Positions 48,817 through 56,386 of a stretch of 64,000 bases of DNA are shown here, piece after piece. Numbering within the stretch: the stretch's first letter is position 1; every line of letters begins with the position of its first letter. Both the position numbers and the translations under genes were made by a program. Source of the stretch: Phycisphaerales bacterium UBA7800 (lineage in GTDB: Bacteria > Planctomycetota > Phycisphaerae > Phycisphaerales > Phycisphaeraceae); NCBI GenBank assembly GCA_002480565.1, contig DLCK01000051.1, positions 65,277 to 129,276 of the forward strand. The letters are read 5' to 3'. The notes beneath the pieces were generated by a model that made no database searches, was not told the DNA's origin, and saw only the letters and a program-made list of their open reading frames with translations.

Positions 48817-49205
48817 GTGTTCTTAAAGCCCCATTCCCATGGTTCGGCGGCAAGTCCAAGGTGGCTGACCTGGTTTGGTCACGTCTGGGCGATGTCTCCA
48901 ACTTCATCGAGCCGTTTGCCGGCTCGGTGGCCGTGCTGTTGCGTCGGCCTGCGGATCACACGGGCAAGGTCGAGACGGTCAACGATGCGAGTCATTTTAT
49001 CGCCAACTTCTGGCGGGCGGTGCAGCATGATCCTGCTGAGGTTGCTAAACATGCCGACTGGCCGGTGAGCGAAGCGGATTTGCATGCCCGGCATCGGTGG
49101 TTGATGCAGAGTCACATCGCAAGCCGATCACCAACCTTGGCAACTCCAGCTATGGCCCCGGCGTCCATGCCATCCAGACACTGGTGGAAGCGACGAACTG
49201 TTTAA
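48813..49205 (+). pseudogene. Truncated D12-class N6-adenine methyltransferase
   Basis: N-terminal part only: FPWFGGKSKVADLVWSRLGD (motif X), NFIEPFAGSVAVLLRRP (motif I, FAGS), VETVNDASHFIANFWRAVQH, then homology ends near residue 95 (ARHRWLMQSH) and the frame continues into unrelated Ser/Pro-rich sequence. The catalytic DPPY is missing, so it cannot methylate. A complete D12 enzyme is encoded at 51667. This is a deletion scar fused to the remnants that follow. Confidence 0.8.
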
Positions 49206-49384
49206 AAAGCTTCAATTGGCCAAACAGCTCATCGAGAAGCACTTTGGGGGTGAGGGATGATGGAATATCGTTCGATTCCCTGCAAGCTTACACGTTCAAA
49301 GTTACACCCAAACAGGCGCGTGAATTCGCCAGCCACATCATGAAGATGTGCGACAAGATCGAAAGCGAGTCCGGCCATGACTGA
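49110..49384 (+). pseudogene. Remnant coding segments after the deletion scar
   Basis: Protein-like pieces occur in two frames. In one, KPITNLGNSSYGPGVHAIQT then LVEAT; in the next frame, DELFKKLQLAKQLIEKHFGG ending at a TGA at 49258-49260. The first frame then resumes with DGISFDSLQAYTFKVTPKQA and REFASHIMKMCDKIESESGH to a stop at 49384. The last piece may be the end of a real small gene whose start was lost. The arrangement indicates deletion plus a frameshift. Confidence 0.55.
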
Positions 49385-49643
49385 TATTGCGAGATGCCCG
49401 TTTTGTGGGGGTGATTTAAATGTACATAAGCCTACAGGAACAGTTTGGCATGGCGTCATCACGAAAGATGGTGTTCGCAAGTGCGTTTATCAGGCCCCAT
49501 CCCTCGCCGCCCACAACAAACTGGCGAGGGAGGCGGAGGTGGGAAGGAAGGCAGTTGAACTGTCTACCAAAGGCGAAAAACTAACCGCCAGCCAAGTCGC
49601 TGAACTTGGCCGGTACATACGAACAACGGAGGACGACCAATGA
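49377..49643 (+). CDS. Lar-like zinc-finger protein (restriction alleviation type)
   Basis: 88 residues: MTDIARCPFCGGDLNVHKPT, VWHGVITKDGVRKCVYQAPS. The CPFCGG start with a later Cys is typical of Lar-like restriction alleviation proteins and other short phage zinc fingers. The C-terminal helix is variable. It overlaps neighbours by 8 and 4 bases. Confidence 0.75.
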   Translation: MTDIARCPFCGGDLNVHKPTGTVWHGVITKDGVRKCVYQAPSLAAHNKLAREAEVGRKAVELSTKGEKLTASQVAELGRYIRTTEDDQ

Positions 49644-49873
49644 CTGACCAACCCGACACGCTGGCGAAGCTGGCAAAAAAGATGAGAGATCGACTTTGGT
49701 TTTTTGTATGTGACACGAATCCAGATGATCCGTATACAAGGAGTACAAAAGACATGATTGAAAAATACGACCTCCTCCACCCCAACGACGAGCAGGTCAG
49801 CAAGGCCATGCACCTGTTGGCGAAAGTCGAGGACGCAGGACTGACGGTTGAGCAGGCAGGGGGTGAGGGATGA
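49640..49873 (+). CDS. Small early protein sharing a C-terminal module with the gene at 52544
   Basis: 77 residues: LAKLAKKMRDRLWFFVCDTN then NDEQVSKAMHLLAKVEDAGL and TVEQAGGEG. The last 27 residues closely match those of the protein encoded at 52544 (NDEQVSNALHLLKQVEDMGL), also at the DNA level, which shows duplication or shuffling of this module within the prophage. Function unknown. Confidence 0.7.
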   Translation: MTDQPDTLAKLAKKMRDRLWFFVCDTNPDDPYTRSTKDMIEKYDLLHPNDEQVSKAMHLLAKVEDAGLTVEQAGGEG

Positions 49874-50724
49874 GTGAACACAAAGCGCTACATATAGTGG
49901 GGTTCTCAGGCGGCATTGACAGCCAAGCCTGCGCAAGATGGGTGTTAAATCGAATCCCGGCTGATCAGGTTGTTTTGATCAACTCTGACGCAGGTGGTAA
50001 CGAGCATCCAATGACCACAGCATTTATTGCGTGGTATTCAGCAAATGTGCATGAGGTCATGATGGTCACACCCATCGTTGCGGACATGGCTGGACGAGCG
50101 AAGGGCAAAATCAAAGAACTCGGGTTGCAGCCCGACGACCCATTGTCGTTCGACCTGATGGCCAAAATCAAAGGCTTCTTCCCGTCGTCAAGGTTTCAGT
50201 TTTGCACAGAGCATTTAAAAATTAACCCACAAAAACGTGTAATTGAAAGCCTGTGGCCAGACCGTGAAGTAATCCGCTACGTGGGCGTGCGACGCGATGA
50301 AAGCCGCAGGCGATCATCAGCAGATTTTGAGACATGGGATAAATATTTTGATTGCGAATTGCATCACCCAATAGCTGACTGGTCGAAACAGATGTGCTTC
50401 GACTACGTGCAAGCTCACGGTGAAAAGATCAACGAACTTTACACGCTGGGATTTAGTCGGGTTGGATGCGCCCCATGTATTAATAGCGGCAAAGAAGATA
50501 TTCGGGCTTGGGCTGACCGTTCGCCAGAGATGATCGACAAGATACGTGAATGGGAAAAGCGAGTTGGCCGGACGTTCTTTGCCCCCAAAGTACCCGGCAT
50601 GGCAATTAACTGGATCGATGACGTAGTTGCATGGTCAAAGACTGTGAACGGCGGCCGACAAATGGGGCTGCATGTTTTGCAAAAACGTCCGACTTGCGAA
50701 TCTAAATATGGTCTTTGTGAATGA
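49870..50724 (+). CDS. PAPS-reductase/PP-loop ATP pyrophosphatase family protein
   Basis: 284 residues. PP-loop near the N-terminus: LHIVGFSGGIDSQACARWVL (SGGIDS). Then LINSDAGGNEHPMT, FQFCTEHLKINPQKRVI, YVGVRRDESRRR, a Cys pair (GCAPCINSGKED) and a C-terminal CESKYGLCE. Phage members of this family are related to PAPS reductase and DndC-type enzymes. Without DndD/DndE partners nearby, phosphorothioation is not supported. A role in nucleotide or DNA modification is inferred from neighbouring methyltransferases. Confidence 0.87.
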   Translation: MSEHKALHIVGFSGGIDSQACARWVLNRIPADQVVLINSDAGGNEHPMTTAFIAWYSANVHEVMMVTPIVADMAGRAKGKIKELGLQPDDPLSFDLMAKIKGFFPSSRFQFCTEHLKINPQKRVIESLWPDREVIRYVGVRRDESRRRSSADFETWDKYFDCELHHPIADWSKQMCFDYVQAHGEKINELYTLGFSRVGCAPCINSGKEDIRAWADRSPEMIDKIREWEKRVGRTFFAPKVPGMAINWIDDVVAWSKTVNGGRQMGLHVLQKRPTCESKYGLCE

Positions 50725-50990
50725 GAGGCGGTGACGGCGTGAACCTATCCACCAAACAAAAAGCTTTGCTTGCCCTGCGTGTGATTGAGCCTGCCAGTAT
50801 CAAGGATGTGTCGTGTACATCAGGCATCGAACGCCAGAAGGTTTATCAGTACATATTCCATCTTCGCAACGATGGTCACGTGGTTCGATTTGGCAAGGCA
50901 AAGTACGAAACAACACGCAGTGGAATGGTGCTGTGCAAAGAACTGACCCAATCTCTTTTCAGCGACGGATTGGAGGTCGGAACGCTATGA
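50721..50990 (+). CDS. Winged-helix DNA-binding protein, small
   Basis: 89 residues: LSTKQKALLALRVIEPASIK, DVSCTSGIERQKVYQYIFHL, RNDGHVVRFGKAKYETT. A MarR/ArsR-like winged helix. It may start at the ATG at 50721 (coupled to the previous stop) or at GTG 50739. The start region carries one copy of the core motif GAGAGGCGGTGACGG (50723-50737). Confidence 0.7.
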   Translation: MRGGDGVNLSTKQKALLALRVIEPASIKDVSCTSGIERQKVYQYIFHLRNDGHVVRFGKAKYETTRSGMVLCKELTQSLFSDGLEVGTL

Positions 50991-51670
50991 CCAACCAACT
51001 CAGGTTCAAATTCGCCAAGCATCCGCGATTTCATCGCCTGCTATCTTACCTGCTTTGGCAAGCAAACTGCCGCGCCGGATACTGGACGGACGATGTGAAG
51101 TCATCGTTCTACTTCATGAAATCCGAAATCCTTCAACGCTTCGGCACGACATACGCTGCATGGTTTGACGTGCAGCAGATTGATCACAGTTGCTGGTCGT
51201 GTCATGGTACCGGCCAGTTCAATCGTCGACCGTTCCCAGAGCCATGTTATAAGTGCAATGGAACCGGCGTTTATCGTCGCATCTACATCAAGCTACAACG
51301 GTACCAGTTCGCCGATCGCACGTTCTACATTCCCGGTCGCCGACTCGAACCTGATGGAGCCCGGACATACAAGGGCGAAATCATCAAAGGCTACATCCAA
51401 CACCCGCATATTGACGATCGCACCGCGCTGCAAGCAGCCATGTTGCTGTCAATCCTCTGTCGTGTTGCAGGTGGTCGCTTCCGGTTCATCCGTCGCTATG
51501 TCTACGACTATTGGCACCCGAACATCAGCTTGCGTCCTGCCAATCTCAGGTGGCCGCTGCTCTATGCCGTGATGTTGGCCTGGTACCTGGTGCGGCTGCG
51601 GTACGTGCCCAGGAACGCGGCGCGTTGGATTCGTTCGAGGTTCCAGAAAGATGAGGAGTTGCCGTTTTGA
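50987..51670 (+). CDS. Protein with two DnaJ-type CxxCxGxG motifs
   Basis: 227 residues from the ATG at 50987 (GGAGG upstream, overlap ATGA). N-terminal domain (FKFAKHPRFHRLLSYLLWQA), then CWSCHGTGQF and CYKCNGTGVY, a zinc module like that of DnaJ. The C-terminal region has aromatic/basic helices (LRWPLLYAVMLAWYLVRLRY, RNAARWIRSRF) that may contact a membrane. Unknown function; common small type in phage early regions. Confidence 0.75.
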   Translation: MTNQLRFKFAKHPRFHRLLSYLLWQANCRAGYWTDDVKSSFYFMKSEILQRFGTTYAAWFDVQQIDHSCWSCHGTGQFNRRPFPEPCYKCNGTGVYRRIYIKLQRYQFADRTFYIPGRRLEPDGARTYKGEIIKGYIQHPHIDDRTALQAAMLLSILCRVAGGRFRFIRRYVYDYWHPNISLRPANLRWPLLYAVMLAWYLVRLRYVPRNAARWIRSRFQKDEELPF

Positions 51671-52542
51671 CTGCATTAACCAAACCCAAGATCACAGCCA
51701 TCAGTCCATGGTATGGCAGCAAGCGAATCCTGGCACCGCGCATCGTCGAACTGCTCGGTGACCACAAGATGTATTATGAGCCGTTCTGCGGGAGCATGGC
51801 CGTCCTGCTGGCAAAGCCTGCTGCACAGTACGAAACCGCCTGCGACCTGCACCAAGACCTGACCAACATGGCCAAGGTTCTGGCCGATCACGATCAGGCG
51901 GTTGAACTCTACGATCGTTTGACTCGCACGCTGTTTTCACAGGCACTATTTGAGCAGTCACGCGATTACCTCATGGATCGTCCTGATGATCCAGATCCGC
52001 TCGATTGGGCTTATCACTTTTTCATTCACTCATGGGCTGGTCGCAACGGTGTATCGGGCAGCAAACGCATGTCATTCAGCCTGGCAATGCGATGGACACC
52101 GACGGGTGGTTCTGCGACGACGCGATTTCGTTCGGCAATCGAATCAATTCCATGGTGGCATGATCGTCTACGCAGCGTGGTGATCCTCAACTGGTCGGCC
52201 TGGGACATGATCCCCAAGATTCCCGATCGCGGTGACGTGGCGGTGTACTGCGACCCGCCTTACCTGATCGAAACGCGAACCGGTGGCGATGCGGACGGTG
52301 GTTACCGGCATGACTTTTCAGGCATCGAACATCGTCGTTTGGCCAAGCTGCTGAACGCCTACCAACACACCCGAATCGTGATCAGCTATTACGCCCATCC
52401 GTGTCTCAGCGAACTTTACCCGCCCGAGCAATGGGATCACCTGAATGCGGCAATCAACAAAAACCTGCATGTGCAGAACAAACGTGGCGCCAAGCCAGGC
52501 AAGGCCCCAGAGGTCTTGATCGTGAACAAGAAAGGGATATGA
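51667..52542 (+). CDS. D12-class N6-adenine DNA methyltransferase (Dam-like)
   Basis: 291 residues from a TTG at 51667; no suitable ATG exists near. Motif X: AISPWYGSKRILAPRIVELL. Motif I: MYYEPFCGSMAVLLAKP. Catalytic DPPY: DVAVYCDPPYLIETR. Then FSGIEHRRLAKLLNAYQH and an inserted helical segment (HFFIHSWAGRNGVSGSKRM). The enzyme should methylate adenine in a short target and protect phage DNA. It overlaps the previous stop by 4 bases. Confidence 0.92.
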   Translation: MTALTKPKITAISPWYGSKRILAPRIVELLGDHKMYYEPFCGSMAVLLAKPAAQYETACDLHQDLTNMAKVLADHDQAVELYDRLTRTLFSQALFEQSRDYLMDRPDDPDPLDWAYHFFIHSWAGRNGVSGSKRMSFSLAMRWTPTGGSATTRFRSAIESIPWWHDRLRSVVILNWSAWDMIPKIPDRGDVAVYCDPPYLIETRTGGDADGGYRHDFSGIEHRRLAKLLNAYQHTRIVISYYAHPCLSELYPPEQWDHLNAAINKNLHVQNKRGAKPGKAPEVLIVNKKGI

Positions 52543-52543
52543 G

Positions 52544-53161
52544 ATGAATGACAAAGCCACTGTGGATTTAACTAAGCATAACGACAGGCTAATCGACGCT
52601 CTAAAGCATGTACACAAAGCCATTGGTGGATGTTGCTGCTACCCAGGGGTTGAAGCTTTAAATTTGAATTGGCTTGATGAAACGATTGAGTCGGCAATCG
52701 AAGGCAGGCCGTTCAGTAACGACCGGCTTTTAAAATCAAAACGACGAGTTGTAGTTATTAAATTTAAAAGCCATCCACCTGCTGACAACTTCAACCGCCC
52801 GGAAAAACCGGATAGTTCAACCGTTAAGGATTCTTTAACAGTTCAGCAGCCATCCGAGCAATGGGTCCGAAATATGGCAGAAAAAGAGGGCTGCCAGTCA
52901 GTATCGGTTGGAGGTCTTGCCTCTGATTTAGGAATGGTAATTAACCATACGCATGACGTTGAGCTTAAAGCGACCCTACGCGACCTGCAACACCACAACG
53001 ACGAGCAAGTCTCCAATGCCCTGCACCTGTTGAAGCAGGTCGAGGACATGGGGTTGACGGTAGAGCAGGCGGTTGAGGCGTGCGATAGATACTCCCACAA
53101 ACTATCTCAAGACGCAGCGTTTGACCGGTTCAAAAGCAATATAAACGGGGGTGTTCAATGA
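52544..53161 (+). CDS. Hypothetical early protein with shared C-terminal module
   Basis: 205 residues: LTKHNDRLIDALKHVHKAIG, a Cys cluster GGCCCYPG, a linker, then a C-terminal module (HHNDEQVSNALHLLKQVEDM, TVEQAVEACDRYSHKLSQDA) homologous to the end of the protein at 49640. The module looks like a small helical interaction domain. More AT-rich in the middle. Confidence 0.7.
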   Translation: MNDKATVDLTKHNDRLIDALKHVHKAIGGCCCYPGVEALNLNWLDETIESAIEGRPFSNDRLLKSKRRVVVIKFKSHPPADNFNRPEKPDSSTVKDSLTVQQPSEQWVRNMAEKEGCQSVSVGGLASDLGMVINHTHDVELKATLRDLQHHNDEQVSNALHLLKQVEDMGLTVEQAVEACDRYSHKLSQDAAFDRFKSNINGGVQ

Positions 53162-53643
53162 GCCGTTGGCAATACCTCAACATCTGGTCGGATCGCGTAA
53201 CGAACTACTGGCGACCTTGCACGGCAACTGAGGCTGCACGGTACTGCACCAGCGGGATCAAGGTGCGATTGATTGGCGAACCCGTCACCACCGACACCAT
53301 CTTTGATCTGGCAGCACCTGATTGTGACGTTGCACCGGCCATGCCTTTGATGTTTCAGTTCCAGTACATCAATCAGGATGGCCACGTCTGCACGAAAACC
53401 ATCCCCATCGACGGCGCCGTCATAGAAGACGGTCAGATGGTGTTGAGCTTCACCGAGCCGATCCATCGTCCCAAACAGTTCTTCATGTCTGCCACGACAT
53501 CAACGAACGTGAGTTGGCTGAGGCGATTAAGTGGTGGAGTGAATGCAAGCAGGCGGCCGCGTGCGGCCCAACAAGTGCTCGCGATATTGCCAGTGGTATT
53601 CGTGATCTTGCTCGTGCTGCTTCCATTGGGAGTGAGTAAATGA
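53158..53643 (+). CDS. Hypothetical early protein, C-terminal end frame-ambiguous
   Basis: 161 residues: MSRWQYLNIWSDRVTNYWRP, an OB-like strand set (GIKVRLIGEPVTTDTIFDLA, MPLMFQFQYINQDGHVCTKT) up to about residue 117. The last 45 residues in this frame end in a hydrophobic stretch (VLAILPVVFVILLVLLPLGV). Over the same bases the -1 frame is also protein-like, so either a membrane tail or an overlapping gene is real. Confidence 0.65.
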   Translation: MSRWQYLNIWSDRVTNYWRPCTATEAARYCTSGIKVRLIGEPVTTDTIFDLAAPDCDVAPAMPLMFQFQYINQDGHVCTKTIPIDGAVIEDGQMVLSFTEPIHRPKQFFMSATTSTNVSWLRRLSGGVNASRRPRAAQQVLAILPVVFVILLVLLPLGVSK

Positions 53644-54101
53644 AGAAACGCGGTCACATCCTCCCCAACGCCTGCCCCGATTGTGGCAGCGACATGGTGC
53701 TCAAGATCAGCAAGTATGACCCGTTCTACGGCTGTAAGCGGTTCCCCAAATGCAAAGCTTCCCACGGTGCTCATGGCGATGGCAGTGGTAACAAATGGGG
53801 TGAACCTCTTGGCATCCCGGTTGATTCGGAAACCCGTAAGGCCCGGCAAGACGCCCACGCTGTGTTCGATCGCATCTGGAACCAGCGAATGGCGAGTGTG
53901 CCCAAAGGATTCACTGTACGCAGCGCCAGACGTGAAGCCTACGAATGGCTTGCGGCAAGGCTCGGTATTGATCCTGATAAATGTCACATCGGCATGTTCG
54001 ACAAACCAACCTGCGAGCGTGTCGTCAAGGTGTGCCAGGGAATTGACTACAAGTACGTGCACCGGTGGTGCAAGCAGCATAAACAGATGGGAGTTGCGTG
54101 A
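53640..54101 (+). CDS. Topoisomerase-type zinc finger plus DUF3268 protein
   Basis: 153 residues: ACPDCGSDMVLKISKYDPFY followed by GCKRFPKCKASHGAH, a four-Cys zinc finger as in topoisomerase IA tails. The C-terminal domain (ARREAYEWLAARLGIDPDKC, HIGMFDKPTCERVVKVC) matches the DUF3268 zinc-finger-containing family of phages. Probably binds single-stranded DNA. Confidence 0.85.
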   Translation: MKKRGHILPNACPDCGSDMVLKISKYDPFYGCKRFPKCKASHGAHGDGSGNKWGEPLGIPVDSETRKARQDAHAVFDRIWNQRMASVPKGFTVRSARREAYEWLAARLGIDPDKCHIGMFDKPTCERVVKVCQGIDYKYVHRWCKQHKQMGVA

Positions 54102-54472
54102 TGAGCAGAGACTATGACGAGACATACGATGATTCAAGAACAAAAGATTATCCCGTTCCTAAGGGATTAAATGATTTATTGCCTGCTCAAATATTTCCAT
54201 GCTACTCAAAAGATTGCAATGGGAAATGTATTGTCCGTGAATATCCATCAATTACGTCAAGCAATGTTGATGTCATCTATTTTGCAGTTGCATGTCGCAA
54301 ATGTGGATGCATTGGCCCATATCGTCAGTCAGTCAAAACCGCGATCGAAGCCCACAATGACATCGCCACGGCCTGTGCTGTGGGGCGTGGGGCAATGAAA
54401 AATAAACCATGCTCGATCTCCAAACAGCTTCTCAGGCAGCAAGCCCGTGAAATCGAAGGCGGTGCTGCATGA
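54101..54472 (+). CDS. Lar-like Cys-rich phage protein
   Basis: 123 residues from the ATG at 54101. C-x4-C pairs (FPCYSKDCNGKC) and ACRKCGCIGPYRQSVKTAIE, AHNDIATAC. The WNxR-like end of Lar proteins is replaced by AHNDIA. A short zinc-binding phage protein; restriction alleviation is the family link, with low certainty. The 5' half is AT-rich. Confidence 0.65.
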   Translation: MSRDYDETYDDSRTKDYPVPKGLNDLLPAQIFPCYSKDCNGKCIVREYPSITSSNVDVIYFAVACRKCGCIGPYRQSVKTAIEAHNDIATACAVGRGAMKNKPCSISKQLLRQQAREIEGGAA

Positions 54473-54906
54473 CACGCATCATCACCATCACCATCACAAT
54501 CCCGCTGCCCGACCGCAAACTGCAACCGAACAATCCTCCAGGATCGAAGCATGGCCGCATTGCCAAATCAGTTGCCGCCAAAAAGTATCGTGAACTGACT
54601 ATGATTCGCACGCTCGAAGCGGGTGGCGCCATGCGCCGCTGGCACCACGCAGAATGCAAAGCGACGTTTTACTTTGACACCAATCGTCGCCGTGACTTTC
54701 GCAACTTCGAGTATGCCCTCAAGCCTGCCTATGACGGTTTGGTCGATGCGGGTCTGATCCTCGATGACAACTCGAAGGTGCTCAGCCACAAGCCAACAGT
54801 GTTCGCGTATGACAAAGCCAACCCGCGGGTCGTGCTGGAAATCGAACGCATCGACGCGGCTGATATCCCGGTGGAGCCCGGGGCGCAAGGCGTTTTATTT
54901 GGATGA
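54469..54906 (+). CDS. rusA: RusA-type Holliday-junction resolvase
   Basis: 145 residues: ITITIPLPDRKLQPN, a basic helix (HGRIAKSVAAKKYREL), FYFDTNRRRDFRNFEYALKP, AYDGLVDAGLILDDNSKVLS, NPRVVLEIERID. The acidic residues of the RusA active site (D-x-x-N, DGL-D-G---DD) are present, and D in RRRDFRN replaces the common RRDxDN. It would resolve branched DNA before packaging. Confidence 0.88.
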   Translation: MTRIITITITIPLPDRKLQPNNPPGSKHGRIAKSVAAKKYRELTMIRTLEAGGAMRRWHHAECKATFYFDTNRRRDFRNFEYALKPAYDGLVDAGLILDDNSKVLSHKPTVFAYDKANPRVVLEIERIDAADIPVEPGAQGVLFG

Positions 54907-54949
54907 TGACACGGCTAGCTTGCTCACCCGTGAGACAAGGACGGTAAAA

Positions 54950-55270
54950 ATGATCACGCATGATCTGGCAGAAACTGCTACAAAATTAGGATGTGCCGAA
55001 AGTACTTTGAAAAAATGGTGCTATGAAGGCAAGATCGGTCACTTTAAACCAGGTGACGGGATATTCATTTTCGGGGAACATCACATTGATGAGTTCCTAT
55101 CACAATGCGAGGTGAAGCGTGGCAACAAGACCAACGGATCCCAAGCCCAAGAACGGATCGTGGGTGACTCAGTGGCGGGACGACGAGAAGCATGTGCGAA
55201 ACAAGAGCTTCGGCCCGGTGAAAAAGGTAAGCAAGGACGTCGCCTACCAACGCTTCACGAAGTGGCTTAG
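54950..55270 (+). CDS. xis: Excisionase-like HTH protein overlapping the integrase start
   Basis: 106 residues from the ATG at 54950: MITHDLAETATKLGCAESTL, KKWCYEGKIGHFKPGDGIFI, GEHHIDEFLSQCEVKRG. A MerR/Xis-type winged helix. Its C-terminal 50 residues overlap the integrase gene by 152 bases and look like a by-product of that frame. The xis-int overlap is as in lambda but longer. It should set the direction of recombination. Confidence 0.8.
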   Translation: MITHDLAETATKLGCAESTLKKWCYEGKIGHFKPGDGIFIFGEHHIDEFLSQCEVKRGNKTNGSQAQERIVGDSVAGRREACAKQELRPGEKGKQGRRLPTLHEVA

Positions 55271-56300
55271 CGACGAGTTCTACGCTCGTGAAGTAATTCG
55301 AAATCCATCAGGATTGCTTGCCGTGCATGATCTATGTCGTGAATACCTGGTGTTCGCGGCCGGGTATTACCGGGATGAAGACGGGAAACAAACGACCGAA
55401 GTTCGCAACATTCATTACACACTCACTTTTTACAACAACCTGTATGGTGAAGAACCGCTGCATAGTCTTGGTCCAATCCAGCTACGCGATTTCCAGGTTG
55501 AAATGATCAAACAGGATAAGGCCAGAACACTCATCAACAAGATGTGCGAGCATATCCGAAGGATGGTTCGTTGGGCAGTCAGCGAAGAACTGTTGGATTC
55601 ACGAGTGCTCTATGCAATTGAATCCGTGACGGCCATCAAGAAGGGCAGGTCACCCAAAAAGGGAACGCCACCGGCCCGTGAGTCTGAAAAGGTTGTGGCC
55701 GCGCCATTGCTGGCAATCAACAAGGCCAAGCAGTTTCTTCCTCACACCGTCTGCGCTATGATTGACCTGCAAATGCTTACCGCTATGCGCCCCCAGGACG
55801 TGTGCGGCATGCGGCTGATCGATATCGACATGTCCGACCATGACGTTTGGATTTACGAACCCGACAAGTTCAAGACCAAATACCGTGGCGACCGTCGCAC
55901 CATCTTCCTTGGCCCGCGGTGTCAGGGGATCATCAAGCCGTTCATGAATCGTGAGCCGGTTGAAAATCTGTTCAAGCCAGAAGATGCCCAGCTGCAACGC
56001 AATGCCGCGCGTCGCGGTGACAAGGAAGCCCCCAGAACAAACAAGGGGTACGGCGACAAGTATCGACCGTTCTACGACACAGCCAGCTACAGGAAGACCA
56101 TCAGGAGAGCGTGCGAATCAGCCAAGATTGATATCTGGTCACCCAACCAACTGAGACACTATGCTCACGACGAATACGAGAAAATGCTCGGCATTGAAAT
56201 TACGGCCGGAATCATGGGGCATAGCGACGTAACAACCACCAAACTCTATGGTGAACGCCAGCTACAGCGTGCCCGCGAAGCGGCATTGAAATTCGCTTGA
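55119..56300 (+). CDS. int: Prophage tyrosine integrase
   Basis: 393 residues from a GTG at 55119. N-terminal arm-binding part (GSWVTQWRDDEKHVRNKSFG), core-binding domain around 70-165, catalytic domain with MLTAMRPQDVCGMRLIDIDM (Arg I), KTKYRGDRRTIFLG (Lys), WSPNQLRHYAHDEYEKMLGI (R-H-x-x-H/A variant of box II) and ITAGIMGHSDVTTTKLYGER (nucleophile Tyr in LYGE). It ends 86 bases before the att site. It recombines attP with the tRNA-Val gene. No homology beyond family level to the integrase at 6081 although both use the same target. Confidence 0.95.
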   Translation: MATRPTDPKPKNGSWVTQWRDDEKHVRNKSFGPVKKVSKDVAYQRFTKWLSDEFYAREVIRNPSGLLAVHDLCREYLVFAAGYYRDEDGKQTTEVRNIHYTLTFYNNLYGEEPLHSLGPIQLRDFQVEMIKQDKARTLINKMCEHIRRMVRWAVSEELLDSRVLYAIESVTAIKKGRSPKKGTPPARESEKVVAAPLLAINKAKQFLPHTVCAMIDLQMLTAMRPQDVCGMRLIDIDMSDHDVWIYEPDKFKTKYRGDRRTIFLGPRCQGIIKPFMNREPVENLFKPEDAQLQRNAARRGDKEAPRTNKGYGDKYRPFYDTASYRKTIRRACESAKIDIWSPNQLRHYAHDEYEKMLGIEITAGIMGHSDVTTTKLYGERQLQRAREAALKFA

Positions 56301-56328
56301 TGTAGTAAAACGTGTAGTAAAAAGAAAT

Positions 56329-56353
56329 AAGCCCCGACGCAATGCCGGGGCTT
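56329..56353 (+). terminator. Intrinsic terminator after the prophage integrase
   Basis: AAGCCCCG (56329-56336) pairs with CGGGGCTT (56346-56353), an 8-bp stem. The following sequence is AT-rich but without a long T run, so termination may be partial. It lies between the integrase stop and the tRNA. Confidence 0.65.
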
Positions 56354-56386
56354 AAATCGGTAAACTCTTTAAAATCAAGAGCTTGC

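Noticed and set aside
49870..50724. Dnd phosphorothioation system
   Set aside because: Only a PAPS-reductase-like protein is present; DndB, DndD and DndE partners are not nearby.
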